Notes: generated by a model from the letters alone, not told the origin. A stretch of DNA of 64,000 nucleotides from an uncultured Clostridia bacterium (GCA_948934525.1 CAQZSK010000005.1:1-64000), one strand, 5' to 3'; numbered from the stretch's first letter, positions 1 to 9,707 are shown. Made by a program: numbers and translations.

Positions 1-49
1 TGACCTCCTGCTTGTAAGGCAGATGCTCTCCCAGCTGAGCTATGCGCCC
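1..49 (-). tRNA. tRNA-Val (TAC), 3' part cut by window edge
   Basis: Read on the minus strand this starts with acceptor GGGCGCA, a D arm with GCTC/GAGC, and an anticodon arm with loop CTTACAA, giving anticodon TAC (valine). The variable region, T arm and 3' end lie beyond base 1. Sequence and fold match ordinary bacterial tRNA-Val. Confidence 0.93.
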
Positions 50-131
50 ATTTCCGATGACTTTTTAAGTATACTAAATTTCAAAAAAAATGTCAAGACA
101 TTTTTCTAATTTTTTTCATAAAATATAAAAA

Positions 132-183
132 AACCATAATAATATTTGTACTTGAAAATTCAAAAACTAATATTATTATGGTT
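132..183 (-). terminator. Rho-independent terminator after S41 protease gene
   Basis: A perfect 15-bp inverted repeat (132-146 and 169-183) separated by 22 bases. On the minus strand it is followed by a run of T. It sits just after the stop of the S41 protease gene and closes the ftsEX operon. Confidence 0.8.
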
Positions 184-206
184 AATTCAATAAACTATTC
201 ACTAAC

Positions 207-1424
207 TCATTTTGTTTTAATTACTTCAATTGCCTTTTGCAACTGATTATCATCTTCATCTTTTAAATTAGCACTAGCTTTTGCTTTATCAGATAAATCT
301 ACTTCTACATCTGGTTCAATTCCAACTTTGTTAATACTATTGCGCTTTGGCGTGAAATATTCATTTGTTGTAATCTTTAATCCACTACCATCTGTTAATT
401 GGTGTAATTCTTGAATAACACCTTTTCCATAAGTAGTCATTCCTACTAATGTTGCTTTTTCATTATCTTTCAAAGCTCCAGCTAGAATCTCTGAAGCACT
501 AGCTGAATATTCATTGGTTAAAACAACAATTGGCATATTAATAATTGGATTTTGTTTTGCCTTTGTAATATCTTCATTATCCTTTTTATCTTTAGTAATT
601 AATAATGTTGAGCCCTTATCAGTAATTAAATCTAATATGTCAATAGCCTCATCTACAATTCCACCACCATTATTACGAATATCAATAATTAATTTAGTAA
701 TTCCTTGCTCTTTTAACTTTTTATATTTAGTTTCAAATTCATCTGCACAACCGCCATCAAAATCTGAAATAGCAATATATCCAATGTTATTATCTAATAC
801 CTTAGTAGTAATATGGCTGATTAATACTTTTTTCCTTGTTATTTCAAATTCCTTTGTTTCTCCATTTCGTAATATTTCTAATTTTACCTTTGTTCCAGCT
901 TCTCCTTTAATTTTATTAGAAGCTTCGTCCATCTTATCTCCAGTATATCCTTCTCCATCTACTTTTATAATAAGATCTCCTTGCAAAATTCCTGCCTTTT
1001 CTGCTGGCGAATCCTCCATTGGTTTAATTACTTCTATTGCATTTTTCTCTTTATTTAATGTCATATAAATGCCAATTCCTACATAATTACCATTAGTTTC
1101 TTGCATAATTTCTTTCATTTCATCTTTTGTGTAATATACTGTATATGGGTCTCCTAATGCTGCCACATATCCCTTAATTGCACCATCAAATAAATCTTCA
1201 TCTTTAATTTCTCCCATATATTTCTTTTCTAGTTCACTTCTAAATCTAGCAAGAGTATATTCTAAACCTTTTAAATCAGAACTAGTTTTAGTATCTGCTG
1301 CTGCAAGTCCCTTTGTATTCAAATATTGATAAGTACCATATGCTGTCACTAAAGAGGTAATGATTATTGTAATCATTACCAACATTACTATTTTATAAAT
1401 TCTCTGTCCGTTATTTCTTTCCAT
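207..1424 (-). CDS. S41 family carboxyl-terminal processing peptidase (CtpA-like)
   Basis: A membrane-tethered serine protease that trims exported proteins at the cell envelope. Residues about 12-30 form an N-terminal membrane anchor. A PDZ domain spans about 95-190 (GIGIYM ... AGILQGD). The S41 catalytic core follows, with the nucleophile Ser in the motif EYSASASEIL and the catalytic Lys in TYGKGVIQ. The length of 405 residues is normal for the family. It is the last gene of a minus-strand group ftsE-ftsX-M23-M23-S41. This grouping is common in Firmicutes and suggests coordinated control of septal or lateral wall hydrolases. What it cleaves is unknown; processing of the neighbouring M23 proteins is an inference. 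Confidence 0.93.
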   Translation of the reverse strand: MERNNGQRIYKIVMLVMITIIITSLVTAYGTYQYLNTKGLAAADTKTSSDLKGLEYTLARFRSELEKKYMGEIKDEDLFDGAIKGYVAALGDPYTVYYTKDEMKEIMQETNGNYVGIGIYMTLNKEKNAIEVIKPMEDSPAEKAGILQGDLIIKVDGEGYTGDKMDEASNKIKGEAGTKVKLEILRNGETKEFEITRKKVLISHITTKVLDNNIGYIAISDFDGGCADEFETKYKKLKEQGITKLIIDIRNNGGGIVDEAIDILDLITDKGSTLLITKDKKDNEDITKAKQNPIINMPIVVLTNEYSASASEILAGALKDNEKATLVGMTTYGKGVIQELHQLTDGSGLKITTNEYFTPKRNSINKVGIEPDVEVDLSDKAKASANLKDEDDNQLQKAIEVIKTK

Positions 1425-1480
1425 CTTTCTTATCCCTTTTCTTTTTTATTTAATTTTCATTTATCATTATATTATTCATT

Positions 1481-1597
1481 AAACTTAAATAGTATATATT
1501 TTTGAAGTTTGAGAAGTATCAAGTTACCTCACTTCTTTGCACTGCAGTCTGTCTTTGGCATTCGAAAATAAAAAAATTTATACTATTATTTAAGTTT
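1481..1597. repeat. Long imperfect inverted repeat in the S41/M23 intergenic gap
   Basis: AAACTTAAATAGTATA at 1481-1496 is mirrored by TATACTATTATTTAAGTTT ending at 1597, with about 85 bases between the arms. The interior is less AT-rich than its flanks. It could be an mRNA structure, a processing site or a small MITE-like insertion. I see no ORF in it. Confidence 0.4.
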
Positions 1598-1622
1598 ATT
1601 TTTCAAAACTCATTAAATACAG

Positions 1623-2837
1623 TTAATCAGATGGCTTTTTTACAAATTGCAAAGGATCTGTAGTCTTTCCATCTATTCTTACTTCAAAGTGACAGTGTGG
1701 TCCTGTTGAATTTCCTGTCGAACCAACTTCCATAATTGGCTCTCCTTGTTTTACTTCTTTTCCTCTTTCCGTTAATATCTTTTGCCCATGTCCATAAACC
1801 GTAGTAATTCCATTTCCATGTCTAACCATTACACAATTCCCATAAGAACCTAACCACCCTGCATAAATTACTACTCCATCTAATGCTGATACTATCATCG
1901 ATCCTGCTGGTGCAGCAATATCAAGCCCCAAGTGGAAGTCTGTTACAATATTCGTTCCTTCTATTGGATATACTCTTGAACCATAGTTAGAGGTAATTGT
2001 GGTTCCTGTTGTTGCTACAGGCCATAGCATGCTTCCTCCTGTATATTGAATTTCAAAATCTCCAAAATCAGCTACAATTTCTTGTAGTTTTAATTGAATT
2101 CTAACATATTCTACTTTATATTCGTTAATTTTATCATTAAGTACCTTTTCTTTTTCAGATAATTCTGCAACATACCCTTCATATAGAGTTTTCGTATTTT
2201 TCACAACAATTTCGTTTTGTTCTGCTTTTGCCTTTAAAATCTTTACTTGAGCATTTTCATTTTCTAATTTTCTTTTTGTAATATCAATTTTCTTTTTTTG
2301 TTCAGCTACCTTTTCAATTAACTGATTATCATATTCCGCCATTTCTTGCATGATATAATAACGTGAAAGCATATCTGAAAAATTCTTAGAAGTTAATAAC
2401 ACATCTAAATAGCTAAGTTCGCCCTCTTCATAAACTACTACTAATCTTTCTCTTAATAATTGATCTTTCTGATTATATTCTTTTGTTACTTCTTCTAGTA
2501 ATTTTGTATTTTCTATAATGGACTCTTCAAGCTGTATTAATTGTTCTGCTAAATCTTTATTCTCATTTTCATATTGTGAAATTTTATCGCCTAATTTTTG
2601 AATTTCTAGAAGAATCGTTGACATTTCTCCTTGCACATATTCTAATTTATGATTTGCTTCTTCTAGCTTATTATCTAGCTCATTCTTTTGTTCGTTTAGC
2701 TCATTCATTTCCTCTGGTGTTAGAGTACTGCTTTGCTCATTCTGTATCTGATTATTATCTGTTGCCAATGAAACAACTGAATAGCTTATCATTAAAACAA
2801 TAGCAAGGAGAATACAAATTATTTTTCTTTTTAACAT
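1623..2837 (-). CDS. EnvC-like murein hydrolase activator / M23 peptidase (paralogue 2)
   Basis: An exported wall-hydrolase protein of the EnvC type. A signal peptide or anchor at residues 5-25 precedes a long coiled coil (about 35-250, rich in E, K and Q). A LytM/M23 domain follows (about 270-400). The metal-site motifs HLGLD and HCHFE are both present, so the domain may be an active Zn endopeptidase rather than a degenerate activator. FtsEX is known to work through coiled-coil M23 partners, and this gene lies two genes after ftsX, which supports that role. A good GGAGGGG ribosome site precedes the ATG. It resembles the upstream neighbour at 2872-4023 in architecture, so the pair is probably an old duplication. 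Confidence 0.9.
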   Translation of the reverse strand: MLKRKIICILLAIVLMISYSVVSLATDNNQIQNEQSSTLTPEEMNELNEQKNELDNKLEEANHKLEYVQGEMSTILLEIQKLGDKISQYENENKDLAEQLIQLEESIIENTKLLEEVTKEYNQKDQLLRERLVVVYEEGELSYLDVLLTSKNFSDMLSRYYIMQEMAEYDNQLIEKVAEQKKKIDITKRKLENENAQVKILKAKAEQNEIVVKNTKTLYEGYVAELSEKEKVLNDKINEYKVEYVRIQLKLQEIVADFGDFEIQYTGGSMLWPVATTGTTITSNYGSRVYPIEGTNIVTDFHLGLDIAAPAGSMIVSALDGVVIYAGWLGSYGNCVMVRHGNGITTVYGHGQKILTERGKEVKQGEPIMEVGSTGNSTGPHCHFEVRIDGKTTDPLQFVKKPSD

Positions 2838-2871
2838 CGTATTCCCCTCCTTTTTAATTATTTATATTCTT

Positions 2872-4023
2872 TTACCAGTGCATATAGTTTAATGGATCTA
2901 CTTCACTACCATAATATGGGCTAGTACGTACTTCTAAATGTAAATGTGGACCTGAACTAATACCTGTATTTCCACTATAGGCAATTAGTTGTCCTCTTTT
3001 TACTGTTTGACCTACTTTAACAGAAGATGAATTTAAATGTTGATATAAAGTATACAAATTATCAGCATGTTTTATCATAACATAAACTCCTCTTGCTCCA
3101 TTATAGCTACTAACCATTACATAACCATCACCACAAGCATATATAGGTGTTCCTGAATATACACCAATATCAATTGCTCCATGATTTGCAGTTGCTCCTG
3201 CTACTGGTACATCTCTATTTCCAAAATAAGATGTTATGTAATTATAATTTTTGGAATTTTTTGAAATTGGCCAGCTTAATGTTCCATTAAAGTTTCCTAC
3301 ATATCCATCAGAATTTTGGGCTGCCTTAGCAATTTCTTCTTCCATTTTCTTAATTTCATCATTATATTTTTTAATTTGACTTTGCAACTTCTTTTGTTCA
3401 GCCGTTAAATTAGCAGCTTTTGTTTCCTTATCTGCTTTTACAACATTTAACTGCTTTTGCTTTGTCTCAACGGTTTTCTTAGTACTTTTCAATTCTGTAT
3501 TTTGCTCTTCTAATTGCTTTTGTGCTTTTTCTACTTCTACTCTCTGCTTTTCCACCTTATCCATTTGAGCAGTATCTGCTTCTGTTAACTCTTGAATTCT
3601 AGTAGGCATAGAAATATAGTCCCAAATACTTTCTGCTGATAAAAGAACATCTAAGAAATTTACTTGCCCTTCTTCATAAATTGCCACTAATCTATCTGTT
3701 AAAAGCTCTTCCATTTCTGCAAATTCTTCTTTTAATGTTTCAATTTCCTTACCTTTTGTTGCAATTTCTGTTTCTAATTTTTTTATTTTAGTATTTAATT
3801 CTGCTAGTTCACTTTCATATTCACTAATTGTTTCTTCTAATTCTGCGATCTCATTCAAAATAGTTTCTTTTTCTGCTTTAATTGCATTTTGTTGTTTTTT
3901 TACTTGATTTACTTTGTTTTTGGTTGCATTTACATCACTTTGTGTATAAGCAATTACTGTATTTGTAATACCAACTTGTAATAACGCTAAAATTAATACT
4001 ATAGATATAATTCTCCTTTTCAT
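2872..4023 (-). CDS. EnvC-like coiled-coil M23 peptidase (paralogue 1)
   Basis: The gene directly after ftsX, with the classic FtsEX-partner layout: a signal sequence (MKRRIISIVLILALL), a coiled coil over about 30-235 and a C-terminal LytM/M23 domain. The metal-site motifs NHGAIDIG and HLHLEVR are intact. The protein is predicted to be extracytoplasmic and to cleave or control cleavage of peptidoglycan cross-bridges when FtsEX hydrolyses ATP. I start at the ATG at 4023 because it begins a clean signal peptide. An upstream ATG at 4083 would add 20 charged residues and has a poor ribosome site. A TTG at 4029 is also possible. Confidence 0.88.
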   Translation of the reverse strand: MKRRIISIVLILALLQVGITNTVIAYTQSDVNATKNKVNQVKKQQNAIKAEKETILNEIAELEETISEYESELAELNTKIKKLETEIATKGKEIETLKEEFAEMEELLTDRLVAIYEEGQVNFLDVLLSAESIWDYISMPTRIQELTEADTAQMDKVEKQRVEVEKAQKQLEEQNTELKSTKKTVETKQKQLNVVKADKETKAANLTAEQKKLQSQIKKYNDEIKKMEEEIAKAAQNSDGYVGNFNGTLSWPISKNSKNYNYITSYFGNRDVPVAGATANHGAIDIGVYSGTPIYACGDGYVMVSSYNGARGVYVMIKHADNLYTLYQHLNSSSVKVGQTVKRGQLIAYSGNTGISSGPHLHLEVRTSPYYGSEVDPLNYMHW

Positions 4024-4116
4024 ATGCAACTTAAATTCCTTTCTCTTTTTTGTATTTTTTAACAAGAAATATTTATTCCTCATCTTTTCTTTACATACTT
4101 TGTATGCTTTGTGTCT

Positions 4117-5025
4117 TTATACGTCCAAGTATTTCTTCATCGAAATAGCACTACCAAGTGCTCCGATTCCAAGTCCTAGTACTAAGTAAACAATTAATAA
4201 TGGTAAAAACATCTCTTGTAAAGTCAATAATGGCATATTTACCTTAGTTACAATTAATGCTTCTTCTATTTTTCCTGCTACTGAAGTATATACAGGGCAT
4301 AAAATTGTTAAAGAAATAAGTACTGAAACCAATCCAATAATCATACCCTCTACCATAAATGGCCATCTGATAAAACCATTAGTTGCCCCTACATATTTCA
4401 TAATAGAGATTTCTTTTCTTCTTGCATGTACTGTTAATTTAATTGTATTTGTAATAATAAAGATAGAAATCAAAATAAGAATTATCAAAATTGCAATTGA
4501 AATAATTTTAATTCCATCTGCTATTTTTACCAATGTTTCCATTGTGTCTGAACGAGCTACTACTTTTGCAATAATTTCTGATGAGTTTTCAATTTGTGTT
4601 TGTACCTCATCTGCTTTTTCTAAATCTGTTAAAGTAACTACAAAAGAAGCTTTAAAAGGATTGTCTTTTTCATAAGTAGACATTAAATTTTTCCTGTCTT
4701 TAAACATTCTTTTTACTTCTTCTAATGCGTCTTCTTTCGTTTTAAATGTTACTGTATTGACATATTGCATATTTCTTATTCTAGTTGCCAATTCATTTCT
4801 TTGTGCCTCTGTTGCAGTATCATAAATAAATACTGTCATTCCCTGTTGTTGCTCTACTGTTTTTGTTAAATGATTTACATTTTCCTCTACCATAAAGAAG
4901 ATTCCAAATACAAACATTGTTGCAAACATAATAATCAAAGATGCGATAGTAGACTTTTTATTTTTAAATACATTTCGAAAACCTTCTCCAATTAAATAAC
5001 CAAATATATTATACCTCACTGTCAT
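4117..5025 (-). CDS. ftsX: Cell-division ABC permease FtsX
   Basis: The membrane half of FtsEX. It has one membrane segment near the N-terminus, a large extracytoplasmic loop (about 55-170) that contacts wall hydrolases, and three further membrane segments near 175-200, 220-250 and 270-300. It ends in the family-typical small cytoplasmic tail. The start at 5025 is chosen because AAGGTGGGT lies immediately upstream. It overlaps the end of ftsE by 17 bases, so the two are translationally coupled. The two following M23 genes are its likely partners. Confidence 0.93.
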   Translation of the reverse strand: MTVRYNIFGYLIGEGFRNVFKNKKSTIASLIIMFATMFVFGIFFMVEENVNHLTKTVEQQQGMTVFIYDTATEAQRNELATRIRNMQYVNTVTFKTKEDALEEVKRMFKDRKNLMSTYEKDNPFKASFVVTLTDLEKADEVQTQIENSSEIIAKVVARSDTMETLVKIADGIKIISIAILIILILISIFIITNTIKLTVHARRKEISIMKYVGATNGFIRWPFMVEGMIIGLVSVLISLTILCPVYTSVAGKIEEALIVTKVNMPLLTLQEMFLPLLIVYLVLGLGIGALGSAISMKKYLDV

Positions 5026-5695
5026 ACCCACCTTTTTTATCATCTCTTATGATATTACCTTCTTCAATTTGAATAACTCTCTTTTTCATTTTATTTACAA
5101 TATCTTTTGCATGCGTTGCAACAACAACAGTTGTCCCTCTTGCATTAATATCACTTAATAATGTCATAATATCCCAGGCTGTTTCTGGGTCTAAATTTCC
5201 TGTAGGCTCATCTGCAATTAACATCGAAGGGTTATTTACTAATGCTCTTGCCAATGCCACTCTTTGTTGTTCTCCTCCTGATAACTCATTTGGATACATT
5301 TTAGCCTTATTACTAAGACCTACTAAAGATAGTATCATAGGAACTTGTCTACGAATATGTTTTGGTGTAGCTCTTACAATATACATTGCATAGGCAACAT
5401 TGTCATAAACAGTTCTATCTGGTAAAAGTCTAAAGTCTTGGAATACTACCCCCATACTTCTTCTTAAAAAAGGAACCCTTTTAGGTTTTAGAAAAGTAGT
5501 ATCTTTTCCATTAATAATAATATTTCCTGAGGTTGGTTCTTCTTCTTTTAAAATAAGTTTAATTAAAGTAGATTTTCCAGATCCAGAGCTTCCTACTAAA
5601 AAGGCGAAGTCACCTTTATCAATTCTAAAGTTTGCATTATGTACAGCTTCTGTTCCTGTGTCATACGTTTTGCTGACGTTTCTAAACTCAATCAT
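5009..5695 (-). CDS. ftsE: Cell-division ABC ATPase FtsE
   Basis: A cytoplasmic ATPase of 228 residues, the normal length. Walker A is GSSGSGKST, the signature is LSGGEQQR, Walker B is MLIADEPTGNLD, and the H-loop His lies in VVVATHA. It is the first gene of the minus-strand wall-hydrolase operon, and a GGAGT ribosome site precedes the ATG. The FtsE/FtsX complex transmits ATP hydrolysis across the membrane to M23 hydrolases. Confidence 0.96.
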   Translation of the reverse strand: MIEFRNVSKTYDTGTEAVHNANFRIDKGDFAFLVGSSGSGKSTLIKLILKEEEPTSGNIIINGKDTTFLKPKRVPFLRRSMGVVFQDFRLLPDRTVYDNVAYAMYIVRATPKHIRRQVPMILSLVGLSNKAKMYPNELSGGEQQRVALARALVNNPSMLIADEPTGNLDPETAWDIMTLLSDINARGTTVVVATHAKDIVNKMKKRVIQIEEGNIIRDDKKGGYDSEV

Positions 5696-5792
5696 TGTTA
5701 ACTCCTTAAAATTTATCTTTTATCTTCATTTTTCTTTCTTATCTATTTAATCATAACAATAAAATGCATTCTTTGCAATAGTTTTTTCTGGA

Positions 5793-5838
5793 AAAAAGCA
5801 GAATAATTTTGCTTTTAGTTAGCAATTATTCTGCTTTT
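5793..5838 (-). terminator. Rho-independent terminator
   Basis: AAAAGCAGAATAATTTTGC is mirrored by GCAATTATTCTGCTTTT. On the minus strand the hairpin is followed by a T run. It terminates the gene at 5884-7044 and separates it from ftsE. Confidence 0.8.
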
Positions 5839-5883
5839 CTTTCACTTTTCCTATTTTTCAAAATTCACACAAAATTTACAATT

Positions 5884-7044
5884 CTAGGGAATAACCAAAT
5901 TAACTTTTTTATTTCTATAATCATACTCTAGCTTAATACCTAATACTTGTTCTAAAACCTCTATATTACCAACAGCAGGCACTTTGTTTCCACGAGTTTT
6001 ATCATCTAAATAATGAATTCTATATTTTTTACCTTGATAAATAAAGTCAAACTCTGTATTTGGATTATTACTTAACATTTGAAATTTATCACATTTGGCA
6101 ATAATAGAGCTAATATTCGTTTCATAATATTTTTTATCCTGATCATAAGTAGCAATTGCATAAGATACTTGATCATTTACCACTGGTCCATGTATATCTA
6201 CAATTCTTTCTCCATTTACATACACATCTAATACTTTTGGCTTATCAATTTCAAATAAATCTCCTTCTGGTATAAAACTAAAATCCTTACCATTTTCCTT
6301 CAAATACCAAAGATAGGTTTGTTTTTCTTTTAAGATAATTTCTTCTTCTGATAATTCCTTTTTACCTTTTTCTGTATTATAATCATAACTACTAATATAT
6401 TCTCCAATTTTCAAACGCAAAGAAACTTTAAATTGTTTTAGTTTCTGTATCATAAATTTTTTTATTTCTAATAACTGATGAACTCCTTCTTCTATATTTC
6501 CATAGCCTTCTATTGGCAAATATCCTTTACATTCTAATAATTCTACGCTTCCAAATTGGCTATATCTAAGAGCCTTTGTCCCTTCTTCTATTTCTAGTCC
6601 ACTAAACAGCCCATCTTTATCATTTCGTGCATAATACAGTAATGCTTTATCTTCATAATCTAATATGTAATGATCATAAATATTTTTACCAGTAGAAAAT
6701 TCTATTTGTGGTTCTCTTAAAGTTCTTAATGCCATTTTGCCATTTCCTTTATAGGTAGAATCATCTTGTATTATTTCTACTTTTTGTTTGTATGTTTTTT
6801 CTATTTTCTTAATAAAGCTTCTTTTATCCATTGTCATTAAATTAGATACTGCTTTTTCATATACCCTTGCTGTTAAAGGAATTATCATAATGATAATTAT
6901 AATAATTCCTACTACAATAGTAATTTTTAATAATTTTTCTGCAAAACGAAAGACTGGATCTATCCATTTTGACTTTGGTAATTTTCCATGAGCATTCGTA
7001 AAGTCTTTCATAAATTCTTGCATTTTCTCGTCTTCATCTTTCAT
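5884..7044 (-). CDS. Membrane-anchored protein of unknown function
   Basis: Not recognised as a named family. Residues 1-35 are cytoplasmic and charged, a strong membrane helix (isoleucine-rich) covers about 37-58, and the remaining 325 residues are predicted outside the cell. The last 50 residues (... GNIEVLEQVLGIKLEYDYRNKK ...) resemble the small repeats of copper amine oxidase-like wall-binding domains, but the similarity is weak. It follows the transketolase genes after 19 bases and may be cotranscribed with them, although it ends at its own terminator. The start has GGGAG six bases upstream. Function unknown. Confidence 0.7.
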   Translation of the reverse strand: MKDEDEKMQEFMKDFTNAHGKLPKSKWIDPVFRFAEKLLKITIVVGIIIIIIMIIPLTARVYEKAVSNLMTMDKRSFIKKIEKTYKQKVEIIQDDSTYKGNGKMALRTLREPQIEFSTGKNIYDHYILDYEDKALLYYARNDKDGLFSGLEIEEGTKALRYSQFGSVELLECKGYLPIEGYGNIEEGVHQLLEIKKFMIQKLKQFKVSLRLKIGEYISSYDYNTEKGKKELSEEEIILKEKQTYLWYLKENGKDFSFIPEGDLFEIDKPKVLDVYVNGERIVDIHGPVVNDQVSYAIATYDQDKKYYETNISSIIAKCDKFQMLSNNPNTEFDFIYQGKKYRIHYLDDKTRGNKVPAVGNIEVLEQVLGIKLEYDYRNKKVNLVIP

Positions 7045-7063
7045 TTGTTACTCCCTATTAAAA

Positions 7064-7996
7064 TTATCTTTTCTTTAGTTCTTCTATTAATGCCTCACTA
7101 TCCATTGCAAAATATTTTAATAGTTGTTCTGCTTTACCTGACTTTCCAAATTTATCTTTCATTCCCATTCTTATTACTTTAGTTGGATATTCATCTGCTA
7201 ATACTTCACAAATAGCACTACCTAATCCTCCGATAATACTATGGTCTTCTATGGTAATTATCTTCTTTGTTTCTTTTGCACATTTTACAATCATTTCCCT
7301 ATCAATTGGTTTTATAGTATGAACATCTATAACACGAATATGAATTCCTTCTTTTTTTAATTCTTGTTGTGCTTTTAAGCTTTCTGCTACCATCACTCCT
7401 GTTGCAAAAACAGTCGCATCTGCTCCATCTCCTAATTGTACCATTTTACCAATTTCAAATTTCTGATTTTCATCATAAATTACTGGAGTAGCTAATCTTG
7501 CTAATCTAACATATACTGGTCCTTCTATCTTAGAAGCTTCTTCTATAGCCCATCTAGTTTGGGTATCATCTGATGTGGAAATAACTGTCATATTAGGAAG
7601 TGTTCTCATTAAACTCAAATCTTCTAACATTTGATGAGTAGCGCCATCTTCTCCAACTGTTAAGCCTGCATGTGTTGCACAAATTTTTACATTTAATTTT
7701 GGATAACAAACACTATTACGAATTTGATCATATGCTCTTCCAGCTGCAAAAACAGCAAAAGTACTAACAAATGGAACTTTACCATAAGCAGCAAGCCCTG
7801 CTGCTGTTCCTATTAAATTTTGTTCTGCTATTCCTACATTTACAAATCTATCTGGAAATTTCTTTGCAAAAATATTGGTTTTTGTAGCAGTTGATAAATC
7901 TGCATCTAAAACAACAATGTTTTCATTTTCTTCTCCTAATCTAGCTAAAGCTTCTCCGTAACTTTGACGAGTTGCTATTTTTTTCTCTTCATTCAT
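7064..7996 (-). CDS. Transketolase, C-terminal subunit
   Basis: The pyrimidine-binding and C-terminal half of a split transketolase, of the two-gene type common in Firmicutes and archaea. Catalytic Glu for ThDP activation lies in the region NVGIAEQN. The C-terminal domain covers about 190-310. Together with the upstream subunit (8062-8898) it moves two-carbon units between sugar phosphates in the non-oxidative pentose phosphate pathway. The length of 310 residues is normal for this half. The gap to the N-terminal gene is 65 bases. Confidence 0.95.
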   Translation of the reverse strand: MNEEKKIATRQSYGEALARLGEENENIVVLDADLSTATKTNIFAKKFPDRFVNVGIAEQNLIGTAAGLAAYGKVPFVSTFAVFAAGRAYDQIRNSVCYPKLNVKICATHAGLTVGEDGATHQMLEDLSLMRTLPNMTVISTSDDTQTRWAIEEASKIEGPVYVRLARLATPVIYDENQKFEIGKMVQLGDGADATVFATGVMVAESLKAQQELKKEGIHIRVIDVHTIKPIDREMIVKCAKETKKIITIEDHSIIGGLGSAICEVLADEYPTKVIRMGMKDKFGKSGKAEQLLKYFAMDSEALIEELKKR

Positions 7997-8061
7997 TTAT
8001 ATTCACTTCTTTCTTTCATTTTTTTGTTCATAATTTCATTCTTATAGCAAAATAAGACTAT

Positions 8062-8898
8062 CTATCCAATAAATTGTTGTAGCTTTAATTCATTTATTGC
8101 TTCTTCATATTGTTCTTTGTCTGGAGCTTTTCCATGCCATTCTGCCTTTCCTTCCATAAAAGAAACCCCTTTCCCTTTTATCGTATTTGCAATAATAGCT
8201 GTTGGTCTGCCTTTTTCTTGTCTGGCTGCTTCAAAGCTATGTATAATTTCTTCTATATCATGTCCATCAATTTCTAAACAATAGAATCCAAAACTTTCGA
8301 ATTTCTCTTTAATGTCTATCAATCCTGCAACTTCTTCTACTTTACCATCAATTTGTAATCCATTATGGTCTACAATAACACATAAGTTATCTAATTGGTT
8401 CTTGCTTGCAGTCATTGCAGCTTCCCAAATTTGTCCTTCTTCAATTTCTCCATCACCAACTAGGCAATACACCCTACAACCAGCACTATCCATTTTAGAA
8501 CCAATTGCCATTCCTACTGCTGCTGACATTCCTTGTCCTAAAGAACCTGTCGTCATATCTACTCCTGGTATCTTGGTCATATCTGGATGCCCTTGTAAAT
8601 TACTATCTATATCTCTAAAACCTGTTAAAACAGCTTTATCAAAGTATCCTTTTCTAGCTAAAGCAGCATATAGCGCTGGAGAACAGTGTCCTTTCGACAA
8701 TACAAATCTATCTCTTGCTGATGCATCTGGTTGTTTTGGATCTATATTCATTTGATTAAAATACAAAACCGCTAAAATATCACTGCAAGAAAGAGCTCCT
8801 CCTGGATGTCCCGATTGCGCCTCATAAACTTGTTCTAACACTCCCATTCTAATTTCATTTGCTATATTAGATAATGCCTCTACTTTTGTTATTTTCAT
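8062..8898 (-). CDS. Transketolase, N-terminal subunit
   Basis: The ThDP-diphosphate-binding half. The motif GDGEIEEGQIWEA with a downstream N (DHNGLQIDG) is the ThDP/Mg site, and the N-terminal GHPGGALS and HGHP-type histidines are present. The start is set at 8898 because AGGAGGAAAT lies just upstream. A longer frame reaching 8967 has no ribosome site and adds residues absent from the family. It forms a two-subunit enzyme with the next gene. Confidence 0.95.
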   Translation of the reverse strand: MKITKVEALSNIANEIRMGVLEQVYEAQSGHPGGALSCSDILAVLYFNQMNIDPKQPDASARDRFVLSKGHCSPALYAALARKGYFDKAVLTGFRDIDSNLQGHPDMTKIPGVDMTTGSLGQGMSAAVGMAIGSKMDSAGCRVYCLVGDGEIEEGQIWEAAMTASKNQLDNLCVIVDHNGLQIDGKVEEVAGLIDIKEKFESFGFYCLEIDGHDIEEIIHSFEAARQEKGRPTAIIANTIKGKGVSFMEGKAEWHGKAPDKEQYEEAINELKLQQFIG

Positions 8899-9002
8899 AG
8901 ATTTCCTCCTATCGATTTTCATTTCTTCTATATCTAAACTTATATCATAACACCTAAAAAAATTCAACTATCATTTTATTCTATTTTTATATGATAGAGC
9001 AA

Positions 9003-9037
9003 AAAAAGACACATGGATATTTTCCATGCGTCTTTTT
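9003..9037 (-). terminator. Terminator after upp
   Basis: The stem AAAAAGACxCATGG / CCATGxGTCTTTTT with a short AT loop is followed by T residues on the minus strand. It ends the uraA-upp unit. Confidence 0.8.
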
Positions 9038-9045
9038 ATAAATTT

Positions 9046-9672
9046 CTATTTTGTCCCAAAAATTCTATCACCTGCATCTCCTAAGCCTGGAACAATATAT
9101 TTATTTTCGTTTAAGTGGCTATCAATGTGTGCACAATAGATTTGAACATCTGGATGTTTACTTTCTACTCTTTCAATTCCTTCTGGCGCAGCAATAATAG
9201 ACAAAAACTTCATTTTCTTTACGCCTTTACTTTTTAGAAGTTCAATTGCATCTATTGCTGAACCTCCTGTTGCAAGCATTGGATCTAAAATAATGACTTC
9301 TCTTTTTTCAATATCTTTTGGCACTTTAAAGAAATAATTAACTGGTTCAAAAGTTTCTTCATTACGATACATTCCAATATGTCCTATCTTTGCATTTGGA
9401 ACAACACTAATTACACCATCTAACATTCCTGTTCCTGCTCTTAATATTGGAACAAATGCATATTTATCTTCATTTAGTTTACCTGTTTTCATTGTTGTAA
9501 TTGGTGTTTCAATTTCGACTTCCTCTAATGTAGCATCTTTCATTGCCTCATAACATAAAAATGTAGCAATTTCACTAATCAATTCACGAAATTCTTTTGT
9601 TCCTGTTTTTTTATCTCTTAAAATAGCTAATTTATGTTGTATTAAAGGATGATTTAATTCTATCGTTTTCAT
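9046..9672 (-). CDS. upp: Uracil phosphoribosyltransferase
   Basis: Converts uracil and PRPP to UMP. The PRPP loop is visible as IILDPMLATGGSA, and the C-terminal uracil-binding segment as GLGDAGDRIFGT. Its 208 residues are the usual length. It lies 36 bases after the uracil permease gene, so uptake and salvage are encoded together and probably share the leader attenuator upstream of uraA. Confidence 0.97.
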   Translation of the reverse strand: MKTIELNHPLIQHKLAILRDKKTGTKEFRELISEIATFLCYEAMKDATLEEVEIETPITTMKTGKLNEDKYAFVPILRAGTGMLDGVISVVPNAKIGHIGMYRNEETFEPVNYFFKVPKDIEKREVIILDPMLATGGSAIDAIELLKSKGVKKMKFLSIIAAPEGIERVESKHPDVQIYCAHIDSHLNENKYIVPGLGDAGDRIFGTK

Positions 9673-9707
9673 TCCTCTTCCTTCTTTCTTTATATAAACT
9701 CATCTGA

